A stretch of 64,000 nt of DNA from Bryobacteraceae bacterium (GTDB taxonomy: Bacteria > Acidobacteriota > Terriglobia > Bryobacterales > Bryobacteraceae), in the NCBI GenBank assembly GCA_041394945.1, contig JAWKHH010000004.1, positions 310,001-374,000 of the forward strand, read 5' to 3'. Below are positions 45,163 to 52,128 of this stretch, in pieces. Under the pieces are notes generated by a model. It saw nothing but the letters and a program-made list of their open reading frames with translations. It searched no databases and had not been told where the DNA came from. The stretch's first letter is position 1. Each line of letters opens with the position of its first letter. Both the position numbers and the translations under genes were made by a program.

Positions 45163-46032
45163 CTACATCACGATCTTGTTCAATGGATACTCCACGATCC
45201 CTTGCGCCCCGGCTTCCTTCAGGCGCGGGATGATCGAGCGTACGGTGGCCTCTTCGAGGATGGTGTTGACGGCCAGCCAGTCGTCGTCGCTGAGATGGGA
45301 GATGGTCGGCCGCTTCAGCGCCGGCAGCACGGCGAGCACGCGCTCCAGGTTGGCCTTTTCCACGTTCAGCATCAGACCCACCTTGCCCAGCGCGCTGATC
45401 GCGCCTTCGAGGAGCATCTTCATATCTTCGAGTTTCCGCCGCTTCCAGGAGTCCGCCCACGACGCCGTATTGGCGATCAACTGCGTGTTCGATTCGAGCA
45501 CCGTATCGACGATCTTCAACTTGTTCGCCCGCAGCGACGAACCGGTTTCGGTCACCTCGACGATCGCATCGGCCAGCACCGGCGGCTTCACTTCCGTCGC
45601 GCCCCAGGAGAACTCCACCTTCGCCGACACGCCGTGCGAAGCCAGATACTTTTTCGTCGCGCCAACGAGCTCGGTGGCGATGATCTTGCCCTCGAGGTCT
45701 TTCACCGAAAAAACGTTCGAACTCTCCGGCGCCGCCAGCACCCAGCGCACCTTGCCGAAGCTCTGCTTGGCGTAGACGAGATCGGCCACCACCTGCACTT
45801 CGGCGTCGTTCTCCATCACCCAGTCGCGGCCGGTAAGGCCCGCGTCGAGGATGCCGTCTTCCACGTACCGCGCCATTTCCTGCGCCCGGATGAGCATGCA
45901 CTCGATTTCCGGGTCGTCGATGCCGGGGAAGTACGACCGGCTCGAGATCGTGATCGAGAATCCGGCGCGCCGGAACAGATCGACGGTCGCGTTTTCGAGG
46001 CTCCCTTTCGGGATTCCCAGTTTCAGTTTCAT
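45163..46032 (-). CDS. hisG: ATP phosphoribosyltransferase HisG, long form
   Basis: A 289-residue first enzyme of histidine synthesis. The catalytic part (residues 1-210) has the start KLKLGIPKGSLENATVDLF and the PRPP-binding DAIVEVTETGSSLRANKL region. The additional C-terminal ACT-like domain (about 215-289, VGLMLNVEKANLERVLAVLPALKRPTIS) identifies the long form, which is feedback-inhibited by histidine and does not need HisZ. ATG 46032 is preceded by GGGAG at suitable spacing, and lies four bases after the hisI stop. Confidence 0.96.
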   Translation of the reverse strand: MKLKLGIPKGSLENATVDLFRRAGFSITISSRSYFPGIDDPEIECMLIRAQEMARYVEDGILDAGLTGRDWVMENDAEVQVVADLVYAKQSFGKVRWVLAAPESSNVFSVKDLEGKIIATELVGATKKYLASHGVSAKVEFSWGATEVKPPVLADAIVEVTETGSSLRANKLKIVDTVLESNTQLIANTASWADSWKRRKLEDMKMLLEGAISALGKVGLMLNVEKANLERVLAVLPALKRPTISHLSDDDWLAVNTILEEATVRSIIPRLKEAGAQGIVEYPLNKIVM

Positions 46033-46036
46033 TCGA

Positions 46037-46411
46037 TCAGCTCCCATACACCGCCGCCGGGTCGTAAGACCGCTCATCGACGTCCGCCCACTCGGTCCCC
46101 GTCCATTTACGGAAGAAGCAGCTCTCGTAGCCTTCGTGGCACACGCCCGGCCCCAGCGCCTCGGCGGCGATAACGAGCGCGTCGCGGTCGCAATCGGTGC
46201 GGATTTCCTTCACCACAAGCCGGTGTCCGGAAGATTCGCCTTTCATCCACAGCTTGTTGCGGGAGCGTGAGTAGAAGGTGACGAAGCCAGTCTCCACCGT
46301 CTTTCGCCACGCCTCTTCGTTCATAAAGCCAACCATCAGCACGCGCGCGGTATCGTGATCCACTACCACGGCGGCGATGAGGCCGTCCATTTTCTTGAAA
46401 TCGAGATCCAT
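46037..46411 (-). CDS. hisI: Phosphoribosyl-AMP cyclohydrolase HisI (PRA-CH only)
   Basis: A 124-residue zinc enzyme for step 3 of the pathway. The family start LDFKKMDGLIAAVVVD, the MNEEAW motif, SRSRNKLWMKGESSGH, and metal ligands in TDCDRDAL and GPGVCHEGYESCFFR are all visible. It is monofunctional: there is no HisE (PRA-PH) extension and no hisE gene in the operon, so step 2 must be encoded elsewhere. ATG 46411 matches the usual family start; GTG 46423 is an alternative. It is the first structural gene of the operon, following the proposed leader peptide. Confidence 0.95.
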   Translation of the reverse strand: MDLDFKKMDGLIAAVVVDHDTARVLMVGFMNEEAWRKTVETGFVTFYSRSRNKLWMKGESSGHRLVVKEIRTDCDRDALVIAAEALGPGVCHEGYESCFFRKWTGTEWADVDERSYDPAAVYGS

Positions 46412-46450
46412 GTCCTTGTCCACTGACGATTCGGATGAAGTGAGAGGAGC

Positions 46451-46504
46451 GCCGCGGCTGGCGGCCAGGGGAACTTGCTTGCGAAAGATTCCGAAGCCAC
46501 CGCC
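46451..46504 (-). promoter_or_regulatory. Candidate his attenuator: mutually exclusive stem-loops
   Basis: In the transcript, GGTGGC (46501-46496), just after the leader stop codon, can pair with GCCGCC (46465-46460; six pairs including one G-U). The same segment can instead pair as GCCGC (46465-46461) with GCGGC (46455-46451) around a five-base loop. Only one can form at a time, the logic of a translation-controlled attenuator. No U-run follows the second stem, so the outcome may be Rho-dependent termination or control of hisI initiation instead of intrinsic termination. Pairings were found by eye. Confidence 0.4.
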
Positions 46505-46505
46505 G

Positions 46506-46565
46506 CTATCGATGGAGATGATGCAGGTGGAAACGATGAGGGCGGGCGTGAGACCGCAGTCGCAT
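46506..46565 (-). CDS. hisL: Histidine-rich leader peptide of the his operon (19 aa)
   Basis: The minus strand holds a short frame, ATG at 46565 to TAG at 46508-46506, encoding MRLRSHARPHRFHLHHLHR. Six of 19 codons are His, including a His-x-His-His-x-His cluster just before the stop. It lies about 95 bases upstream of hisI in the operon direction. This is the arrangement of classical his attenuators, where ribosome stalling at His codons signals shortage. An extended -10 (46574-46582) ends eight bases before the ATG, so the transcript would be leaderless or nearly so, and no Shine-Dalgarno is seen. It is too short for usual gene calling. The composition and position are the evidence; function is inference. 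Confidence 0.65.
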   Translation of the reverse strand: MRLRSHARPHRFHLHHLHR

Positions 46566-46573
46566 GAAGCACC

Positions 46574-46582
46574 AGTATAGCA
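46574..46582 (-). promoter_or_regulatory. Extended -10 promoter of the his operon
   Basis: The minus strand reads TGCTATACT: the TGn extension followed by TATACT (five of six to TATAAT). No good -35 is found 16-18 bases upstream, as is common with extended -10 promoters. The start site would fall at about 46565-46567, at or next to the leader-peptide ATG. Confidence 0.5.
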
Positions 46583-46597
46583 GGCGATAATATTCTC

Positions 46598-47452
46598 TTG
46601 GCCACCTGGTATTCGATCGCCGGGCATACCGCGCGCGGCATCCTCAGCCGCACCTCCGGCTTCATCGCCGAAGCCGGTTTTACCCATTCGCTTACCCCCG
46701 CGCGCAACTGCACCTACGGCTGCACGTATTGCTACGTGCCCACGATGCGCTTCCAGGGCGGGCTCCAAGCGGAAGACTGGAGCCGCTGGGGCCAGCGTAC
46801 GTCCTTCAAGGAAAACGCGGCGGAGCTTCTCCACCGCGCGCTGCGCCCGGACCAGACCGTCTACTGCTCGCCGCTCACCGACCCCTACCAGCCGGCCGAG
46901 GAGCATCGCGCGCTGATGCCGGGCATCCTCGCCGCCGTCTCCGCGCGTCCGCCCCGCGTGTTCGCCATCCAGACCCGATCGCCGCTGATCCTGCGCGACC
47001 TCGAACTGCTTGGCGAGGCCGCCCGTCGCACGGCGCTCCGGGTCAGCTTTTCGCTCACCACCGACGACGACGGAGTTCGCCGCCTCTACGAACCGCACTG
47101 CGCGCCCATCGAAGAGCGCCTCGCGGCGATTCGCGCGCTGCGCCGCGCCGGCATCGCAGTCCATGCGACCCTTGCGCCGATCCTCCCGTGCGATCCGGAA
47201 GCGCTCGCGGGAATCGCCGTCGACGCTTGCCAGGCCGACATCATCGGCGACCCGTTTCACGTCCGCGCGGTGAAGCGGCATGGCGCCACCACGCGGCCCG
47301 AAGCGCTGCGCGTGAGCGAGCGCAACGGCCAACTCGCCTGGCACGACCCCGAGTTTCAATCGCGCATCGCCGGCCGCATCGGAGCGGCCGTGGCCGCCCG
47401 CGGATACCGGTTCGCAACCGGAACGGAGGCATTTCGATGGCTGGCGCAATAG
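46598..47452 (+). CDS. Radical SAM protein, spore photoproduct lyase-like (SPL) family
   Basis: A 284-residue radical SAM enzyme. The 4Fe-4S motif is CTYGCTYC (CxxxCxxC, about residues 38-45), followed by YVPTMRFQGG. Other family parts are the TVYCSPLTDPYQPAEE segment, RSPLILRDLELL and VSFSLTTDDDGVRRLYEP. These SPL-like Rv2578c-type proteins are widespread and mostly uncharacterised; despite the name they are rarely photoproduct lyases. The only standard start is TTG 46598; ATT 46592 is another possibility, and an in-frame stop lies at 46565. Its promoter overlaps the divergent his leader. The next gene starts inside its 3' end, so they are coupled. Confidence 0.85.
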   Translation: MATWYSIAGHTARGILSRTSGFIAEAGFTHSLTPARNCTYGCTYCYVPTMRFQGGLQAEDWSRWGQRTSFKENAAELLHRALRPDQTVYCSPLTDPYQPAEEHRALMPGILAAVSARPPRVFAIQTRSPLILRDLELLGEAARRTALRVSFSLTTDDDGVRRLYEPHCAPIEERLAAIRALRRAGIAVHATLAPILPCDPEALAGIAVDACQADIIGDPFHVRAVKRHGATTRPEALRVSERNGQLAWHDPEFQSRIAGRIGAAVAARGYRFATGTEAFRWLAQ

Positions 47453-48924
47453 CCGGAATTCTCGAGCGGCTGGGTATCGCCGAAACCGTCCGCGAAGGCG
47501 ATCTGGTCTCGACCAGCCCCATCGACGCGGGCGTCGTCGGCCGCGTCCCGCTGATGGATGCAGCCGCCTACGACAACGCGGCCGAACGCGCCCGCGAACG
47601 CTTCCGGGAATGGCGTCTCCGCCCCGCCCCCCAGCGCGGCCTCATCGTGCGCGAAATCGGAGACGAACTGCGCAAGGCCAAGGACGACCTGGGGGCCCTC
47701 GTCACAATCGAAACCGGCAAGATCCTCGCGGAGGGCCGCGGCGAGGTTCAGGAGATGATTGACATCGCCGATTTCGCCACCGGCCTCTCGCGGCAGCTCT
47801 ACGGACTCACAATGCACAGTGAGCGCGCCGGCCACCGCATGTACGAGCAGTGGCATCCGCTGGGCGCCGTCGGCGTGATCTCGGCGTTCAACTTTCCGGT
47901 GGCCGTTTGGAGCTGGAACGCCCTCCTCGCCGCCGTCTGCGGCGACACCGTGATCTGGAAACCTTCGCCCCTTGCGCCGGTATGTGCCGTCGCCGTGCAG
48001 GCGATCTGCCGCCGGGTGCTCGAGCGCCATGGCGCCGAGGGGGTCTTCGAGCTTGTCATCGGCGCCACCGATATCGTCGGCGAGCGCATGATCGCGGATC
48101 GCCGCCTTCCTTTGATTTCGGCCACCGGAAGCTGCGCGATGGGCCGGCGCGTCGCAAACGTCGTCGGCGCGCGGCTCGGGCGCACGCTACTCGAGTTGGG
48201 CGGCAACAACGCCGTGATCGTGGCCGCCGACGCTCCGCTTGATCTTGTCACGCGCGCGGTGCTGTTCGGCGCGGTGGGCACGGCGGGCCAGCGCTGCACC
48301 TCCATCCGCCGCTTGATCGTCCATCGCTCGATTTCGGACGCGGTGACAGCGCGCCTCGTCGCGGCGTGGAAGCAGGTCCGCGTCGGCGACCCGCGCGACC
48401 CGGCCACGCTCATGGGGCCGCTGATTCACGAAGAAGCGGTGAACCGCATGCAGCAAGCGCTCGATGCCATCCGCGCACAGGGCGGGGAAGTGGTCTACGG
48501 GGGACGCCGCCTGCACGGCTGCTACGTCGAACCAACGCTGGTCCGCTCGCCGCACACGCTGCCGATGCTGCGCGAAGAGGTCTTCGCGCCCATCCTCCAC
48601 ATCGTCGAGTTCGATTCGCTCGAGGAAGCCATCGAGATCCAGAACGACGTGCCGCAAGGCCTGAGCTCGGCCATCTTCACCGAATCGCTCCAGGCGAGCG
48701 AAAGATTCCTCTCCGCCGCCGGCAGCGATTGTGGCATCGCCAACGTCAACATCGGAACGTCGGGCGCCGAGATCGGCGGAGCCTTCGGCGGCGAGAAGGA
48801 CACCGGCGGCGGACGCGAGTCCGGATCCGATTCCTGGAAAGCCTACATGCGCCGCCAGACCGTTACCATCAACTACTCGGGCGAACTTCCGCTCGCCCAG
48901 GGAATTCAATTCGACATTGACTGA
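47437..48924 (+). CDS. Aldehyde dehydrogenase, ALDH7 / aminoadipate-semialdehyde type
   Basis: A 495-residue NAD-dependent aldehyde dehydrogenase. The catalytic Cys is in GTAGQRCTSIRRL, the general-base Glu in LELGGNNAV, and NAD-binding stretches in ISAFNFPVAVWSWN and WKPSPLAP. The whole-protein resemblance is to antiquitin/AmaB (alpha-aminoadipic semialdehyde or piperideine-6-carboxylate dehydrogenase in lysine breakdown), supported by ANVNIGTSGAEIGGAFGGEKDTGGGRESGSDSWK near the C-terminus. ATG 47437 has CGGAGG seven bases before it and overlaps the radical SAM gene by 16 bases. Lysine catabolism genes are not next to it, so the substrate is inferred. Confidence 0.88.
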   Translation: MAGAIAGILERLGIAETVREGDLVSTSPIDAGVVGRVPLMDAAAYDNAAERARERFREWRLRPAPQRGLIVREIGDELRKAKDDLGALVTIETGKILAEGRGEVQEMIDIADFATGLSRQLYGLTMHSERAGHRMYEQWHPLGAVGVISAFNFPVAVWSWNALLAAVCGDTVIWKPSPLAPVCAVAVQAICRRVLERHGAEGVFELVIGATDIVGERMIADRRLPLISATGSCAMGRRVANVVGARLGRTLLELGGNNAVIVAADAPLDLVTRAVLFGAVGTAGQRCTSIRRLIVHRSISDAVTARLVAAWKQVRVGDPRDPATLMGPLIHEEAVNRMQQALDAIRAQGGEVVYGGRRLHGCYVEPTLVRSPHTLPMLREEVFAPILHIVEFDSLEEAIEIQNDVPQGLSSAIFTESLQASERFLSAAGSDCGIANVNIGTSGAEIGGAFGGEKDTGGGRESGSDSWKAYMRRQTVTINYSGELPLAQGIQFDID

Positions 48925-49674
48925 ATGGCTGTCTACACCTCTTTCGACATGATCTCCGACTGCCGCGCCAACCGCGCGCAGGGCTGGATTTTCCTCGCCG
49001 AGCGCGCCGTGCCGCCGCTCCGCTGGCTTTATGCGCGCTACGGACTGGACGGCTCCGCGCTCGAATCCCTGCTGCATTCGTTGAAACAGCGCATTGCCGA
49101 TTTCGCCCCGATGAAGTTGCGCGAGTTCATCGCCGCCCTGCGGCCGGAACCCGCGCCCGGCCCGGAACTCGACCTCGAACCCGTCGCCGCCGCCCTCGAA
49201 CCGCTCACCGTTCTCGAACGGCAGTTGGTCTGGCTCGACACCATGGGCTACGATCTGTCGGACGCCGCGCGTCTCACGCGCATGTCCGCCGAAACGGCGG
49301 GTTCCATCCGTGAGCGTGCCCATGAGTTGCTGCGCGCCGGGCTCGACTCCTGGAATCGCACGCTGCTGCGCGACCACGGCGCGTCGTTGGGCGCCCAAGC
49401 CCGCGCCGCAAAACCCGCGGAAACCGTCCGCTTCGCCGACTACCTCGATATCATCGACGGCCGCATGACCTGGCAGAATCGCGCCGGAGTCGATCTGAAG
49501 CTCGCCGCATCCTGGTATGAGATCGATCAGTTCTGCCGCGTCCGCGAGGCCGACGCCGCCGTCACCGAAACGCGTCCGTTCGAGGGAGCCGAGGCCGATC
49601 CCTACCTCGCGCTATTCGGCGTAGCGCGCCCGAAACCGGGTCTGCTATCGCGCGTCCTCAGCGGGCGGAAATAA
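48925..49674 (+). CDS. Unknown protein with sigma region-4-like helix-turn-helix
   Basis: A 249-residue soluble protein with no recognised family. The middle (about residues 92-140, PLTVLERQLVWLDTMGYDLSDAARLTRMSAETAGSIRERAHELLRAG) has the layout of sigma-70 region 4: a short hydrophobic helix, then LSDAARLTRMSAETAGSIRERA as helix-turn-helix. No region 2 is visible in the N-terminal part, which is helical and has several Trp and Tyr. The C-terminal part (about 165-220) contains LDIIDGRMTWQNRAGVDLKL. The ATG follows directly on the aldehyde dehydrogenase TGA, so translation is coupled. It could be a DNA-binding regulator, or the similarity may be only structural. Confidence 0.6.
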   Translation: MAVYTSFDMISDCRANRAQGWIFLAERAVPPLRWLYARYGLDGSALESLLHSLKQRIADFAPMKLREFIAALRPEPAPGPELDLEPVAAALEPLTVLERQLVWLDTMGYDLSDAARLTRMSAETAGSIRERAHELLRAGLDSWNRTLLRDHGASLGAQARAAKPAETVRFADYLDIIDGRMTWQNRAGVDLKLAASWYEIDQFCRVREADAAVTETRPFEGAEADPYLALFGVARPKPGLLSRVLSGRK

Positions 49675-50752
49675 CGTCGCCGATCGGCTTGCCCGCTTTC
49701 GGCACGGCTCCGTGATAGTCCTCGCCGAGCAGAGCCGCCAGCGTCGCGGCAATCTGGTTCTGCTTCACCGCCTTCGTCTTCCTCCGTTCGCCGAGCGCCG
49801 GAGTGTCCGGACCGAGAAACGCCATCCAGATGTACTTCGTCTCGCCGATCTTCTCGCCGTGGCTCTTCCACTCCACCGGCGCGCCGCCGCGGCCGTGATC
49901 CACCGTCAGAACGAGGCTCGTCGACCCGCGGTACTCATCCATCGCCTGCGCCGTCTCCCATAGCTCCTTCACATACGCATCCACGCGGTGCGCCGCCCTC
50001 AAGTACTCCTCGTATTTGCCCGCGTGCGCCCACTCGTCCGTCTCGCCGAGCGAGAGATACAGCACGCGCGGCTTGGCGGTTTCGAAGTATTGGGCCGCTG
50101 TATGAAAAGTCAGCGCGTCCATCGGCTCGCCGGCCGAGTCCCGCGGTGATTCCGCCTTCAAACGGTTGAGCAGTTCCATCGCCTGCGGCATCGGCGACAT
50201 CGCCATCGGCTCGTACCCGGCGTTCACCGGAAATCCCGCCCGCGGCTGGTTGATGATCCACGGGAACGTGTCCCACGCGCCGAACGCCGCCACCCGCCCG
50301 CGAAACGCATCCTTGCGGTGGAGCCACTCGAGCACCGTCACGTTCGGGTTGTACTTCTTATCGTTGGAGTCGATCCGGCCATCGGCGAATCCGGTGAGCG
50401 TCTCGTTGTATCCAGGATACGAGAAATTCTTCCCGTTGGTGACGAAAGCGTCCGAGTCCGCCTCGCGATTGCCGTAGATCTGGCCTTTGCGCGCGATCTC
50501 GCTCCACACGAACGGCATCAACGCTGCGCGCCGCTCTTCAGCCGATTCGCGCCAATAGGCCTGCTTCACGCCATCCACGTCGCGAACGCCGCTTTCCTTG
50601 TTGAGCAGCGCCGCGTCGGCGCCTTGGAAAACCTCCTGCCAGCGCAGCCCGTCGGTCATCACGAGAATCACGTTTCTTGTTTTGGCGCCGCTCTGCCCGA
50701 ACGCTGCCGCGGCCGCAAGGAGAACCAGTGCATATCGCATCAGATTCAGCAT
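49658..50752 (-). CDS. Alkaline phosphatase superfamily protein (phosphodiesterase/sulfatase-like), exported
   Basis: A 364-residue secreted metalloenzyme. After a signal peptide (MRYALVLLAAAAAFGQSG, with ATG 50740 possibly the true start instead of 50752) comes NVILVMTDGLRWQEVFQGAD, the first metal site of the superfamily. Later metal-binding regions are LYLSLGETDEWAHAGKYEEYL and LVLTVDHGRGG. The TDGLRWQEVF form is common in Acidobacteriota and Bacteroidota phosphodiesterase-like members, substrate unknown. Its 3' end overlaps the converging region-4-like gene by 17 bases. Confidence 0.87.
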   Translation of the reverse strand: MLNLMRYALVLLAAAAAFGQSGAKTRNVILVMTDGLRWQEVFQGADAALLNKESGVRDVDGVKQAYWRESAEERRAALMPFVWSEIARKGQIYGNREADSDAFVTNGKNFSYPGYNETLTGFADGRIDSNDKKYNPNVTVLEWLHRKDAFRGRVAAFGAWDTFPWIINQPRAGFPVNAGYEPMAMSPMPQAMELLNRLKAESPRDSAGEPMDALTFHTAAQYFETAKPRVLYLSLGETDEWAHAGKYEEYLRAAHRVDAYVKELWETAQAMDEYRGSTSLVLTVDHGRGGAPVEWKSHGEKIGETKYIWMAFLGPDTPALGERRKTKAVKQNQIAATLAALLGEDYHGAVPKAGKPIGDVISAR

Positions 50753-50782
50753 AACCGGGGCCGGTGAACGCTTCGTGAACGC

Positions 50783-52123
50783 TTACGCGGAAACGGATTC
50801 GCGCTTTTCCACCTTCACCCTTGCGATCCGGTTGCGATCCATCTCGATCACCGTGAACCGCAGGTCTCCCTCGTCGACGCTGTCGCCTTCGCCTGGAATC
50901 CGCCCCAGCCGGAACAGAAGAAAACCGGCCAGCGTCTCGAACCCGGCGTCGGTCGGCACGTCGATCTGGTAGTGAGTCTCCAGATCGCGGATTGGCGTGG
51001 CGCCTTCGATCTCGAGCGAGTCCCACACCACCGGCAGCGGCGGCAGCCGCACGTCGTGCTCGTCCTCGATCTCGCCGAAAATCTGCTCCAGCACGTCTTC
51101 CAGCGTCAACAACCCCGCCACCGTTCCGAACTCGTCCACAACCAGCGCCAGGTGCGAACGGGAGTGCCGGAACGTGTCTACAAGCTGCGTCAGCGGCTTT
51201 GTCTCCGGAACCACCACCGGCTGGCGCAGAATATGCCGGATGTCGAACTGCGGCACCGGACGCCGCCTGTCTCGCGCCGCCCGCCGCTGGTGCCACACGT
51301 CGAGTACATCCTTCGCGTAGACGATGCCCACCACGCGATCCATGCTGCCTTCGTAAATCGGAATGCGCGAGTACTTGTTTTCGTGGAATGCCCGCAGCAG
51401 GTCATCGAGCGAGGATTCCACCGGTGCGCCCGCCATCGCGCTCCGCGGCGTCATGATCTCCCGCGCGTTCAACTCGTGCAGTTCGAGCAGCCGCAGCACG
51501 GCCTCTTCCTCGAAGCTTCCGAGATGGCCGTACTTCCGGCTGGCCGAGACGATGAACTTGATCTCTTCCGGCGAATGGCTCGCCGCCGTCCCCGCGCCCT
51601 TTACGCCCAGCCATCGCGACACCACTTCGGCGGAGCGCTCGAGGACAGTCACGAAGGGGCCGGCGACGCGCGAGAACACCAGCAGCGCCGGAGCCACTAG
51701 CACCGCCAGCCGATCCGCCTTCTCGATCCCAAGGTTCTTCGGCACCACCTCGCCGATCACCACGTGCATGTAGGTGATCAGCAGGAACGCCACCGCCGCC
51801 GCCGCCGCGCCGAGCGCACTTTCGGTTTGCGGACCGATCCATGGGCGGATCAGGCCGAAGATGTATTCGTGTAAGGCTTCCTCGCCCGCCCATCCGAGGC
51901 CGAGACTCGTCAACGTGGTGCCGAGTTGCACCGTCGAGAGCATCTGCTCCGGATTCGCCATCAGCCCAAGCGCGATCTGAGCGCCGCGGTTGCCCGCGTC
52001 CGCCATTTGCCGCAATCGCGACTGACGTACCGAGAGGAGCGACACCTCGGACGCCGCCAAAAACGCGTTCAGCGCAAGGATCAGGAGGACAAGAAGAAGC
52101 CGGTATCCTGGGTAAAGGTCCAC
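50783..52123 (-). CDS. CNNM/CorC family membrane protein with CBS pair
   Basis: A 446-residue protein with three parts: a DUF21/CNNM transmembrane domain (about residues 1-190, including VVIGEVVPKNLGIEKADRLA), a CBS-domain pair (about 215-340, with IMTPRSAM and LALVVDEFGTVAGLLTLEDVLEQIFGEIEDEHD) and a CorC_HlyC C-terminal domain (about 355-440). Relatives work in magnesium or cobalt efflux or homeostasis; the old haemolysin label is not supported. The start is GTG 52123 with no visible Shine-Dalgarno, five bases from the divergent penicillin acylase start. Confidence 0.9.
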   Translation of the reverse strand: MDLYPGYRLLLVLLILALNAFLAASEVSLLSVRQSRLRQMADAGNRGAQIALGLMANPEQMLSTVQLGTTLTSLGLGWAGEEALHEYIFGLIRPWIGPQTESALGAAAAAVAFLLITYMHVVIGEVVPKNLGIEKADRLAVLVAPALLVFSRVAGPFVTVLERSAEVVSRWLGVKGAGTAASHSPEEIKFIVSASRKYGHLGSFEEEAVLRLLELHELNAREIMTPRSAMAGAPVESSLDDLLRAFHENKYSRIPIYEGSMDRVVGIVYAKDVLDVWHQRRAARDRRRPVPQFDIRHILRQPVVVPETKPLTQLVDTFRHSRSHLALVVDEFGTVAGLLTLEDVLEQIFGEIEDEHDVRLPPLPVVWDSLEIEGATPIRDLETHYQIDVPTDAGFETLAGFLLFRLGRIPGEGDSVDEGDLRFTVIEMDRNRIARVKVEKRESVSA

Positions 52124-52128
52124 TGGCT

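Noticed and set aside
46729..47436. In-frame N-terminal extension of the aldehyde dehydrogenase from 46729
   Set aside because: The extension is antifamily, Arg/Pro-rich sequence read out of frame from the radical SAM gene; ATG 47437 has a good CGGAGG site.
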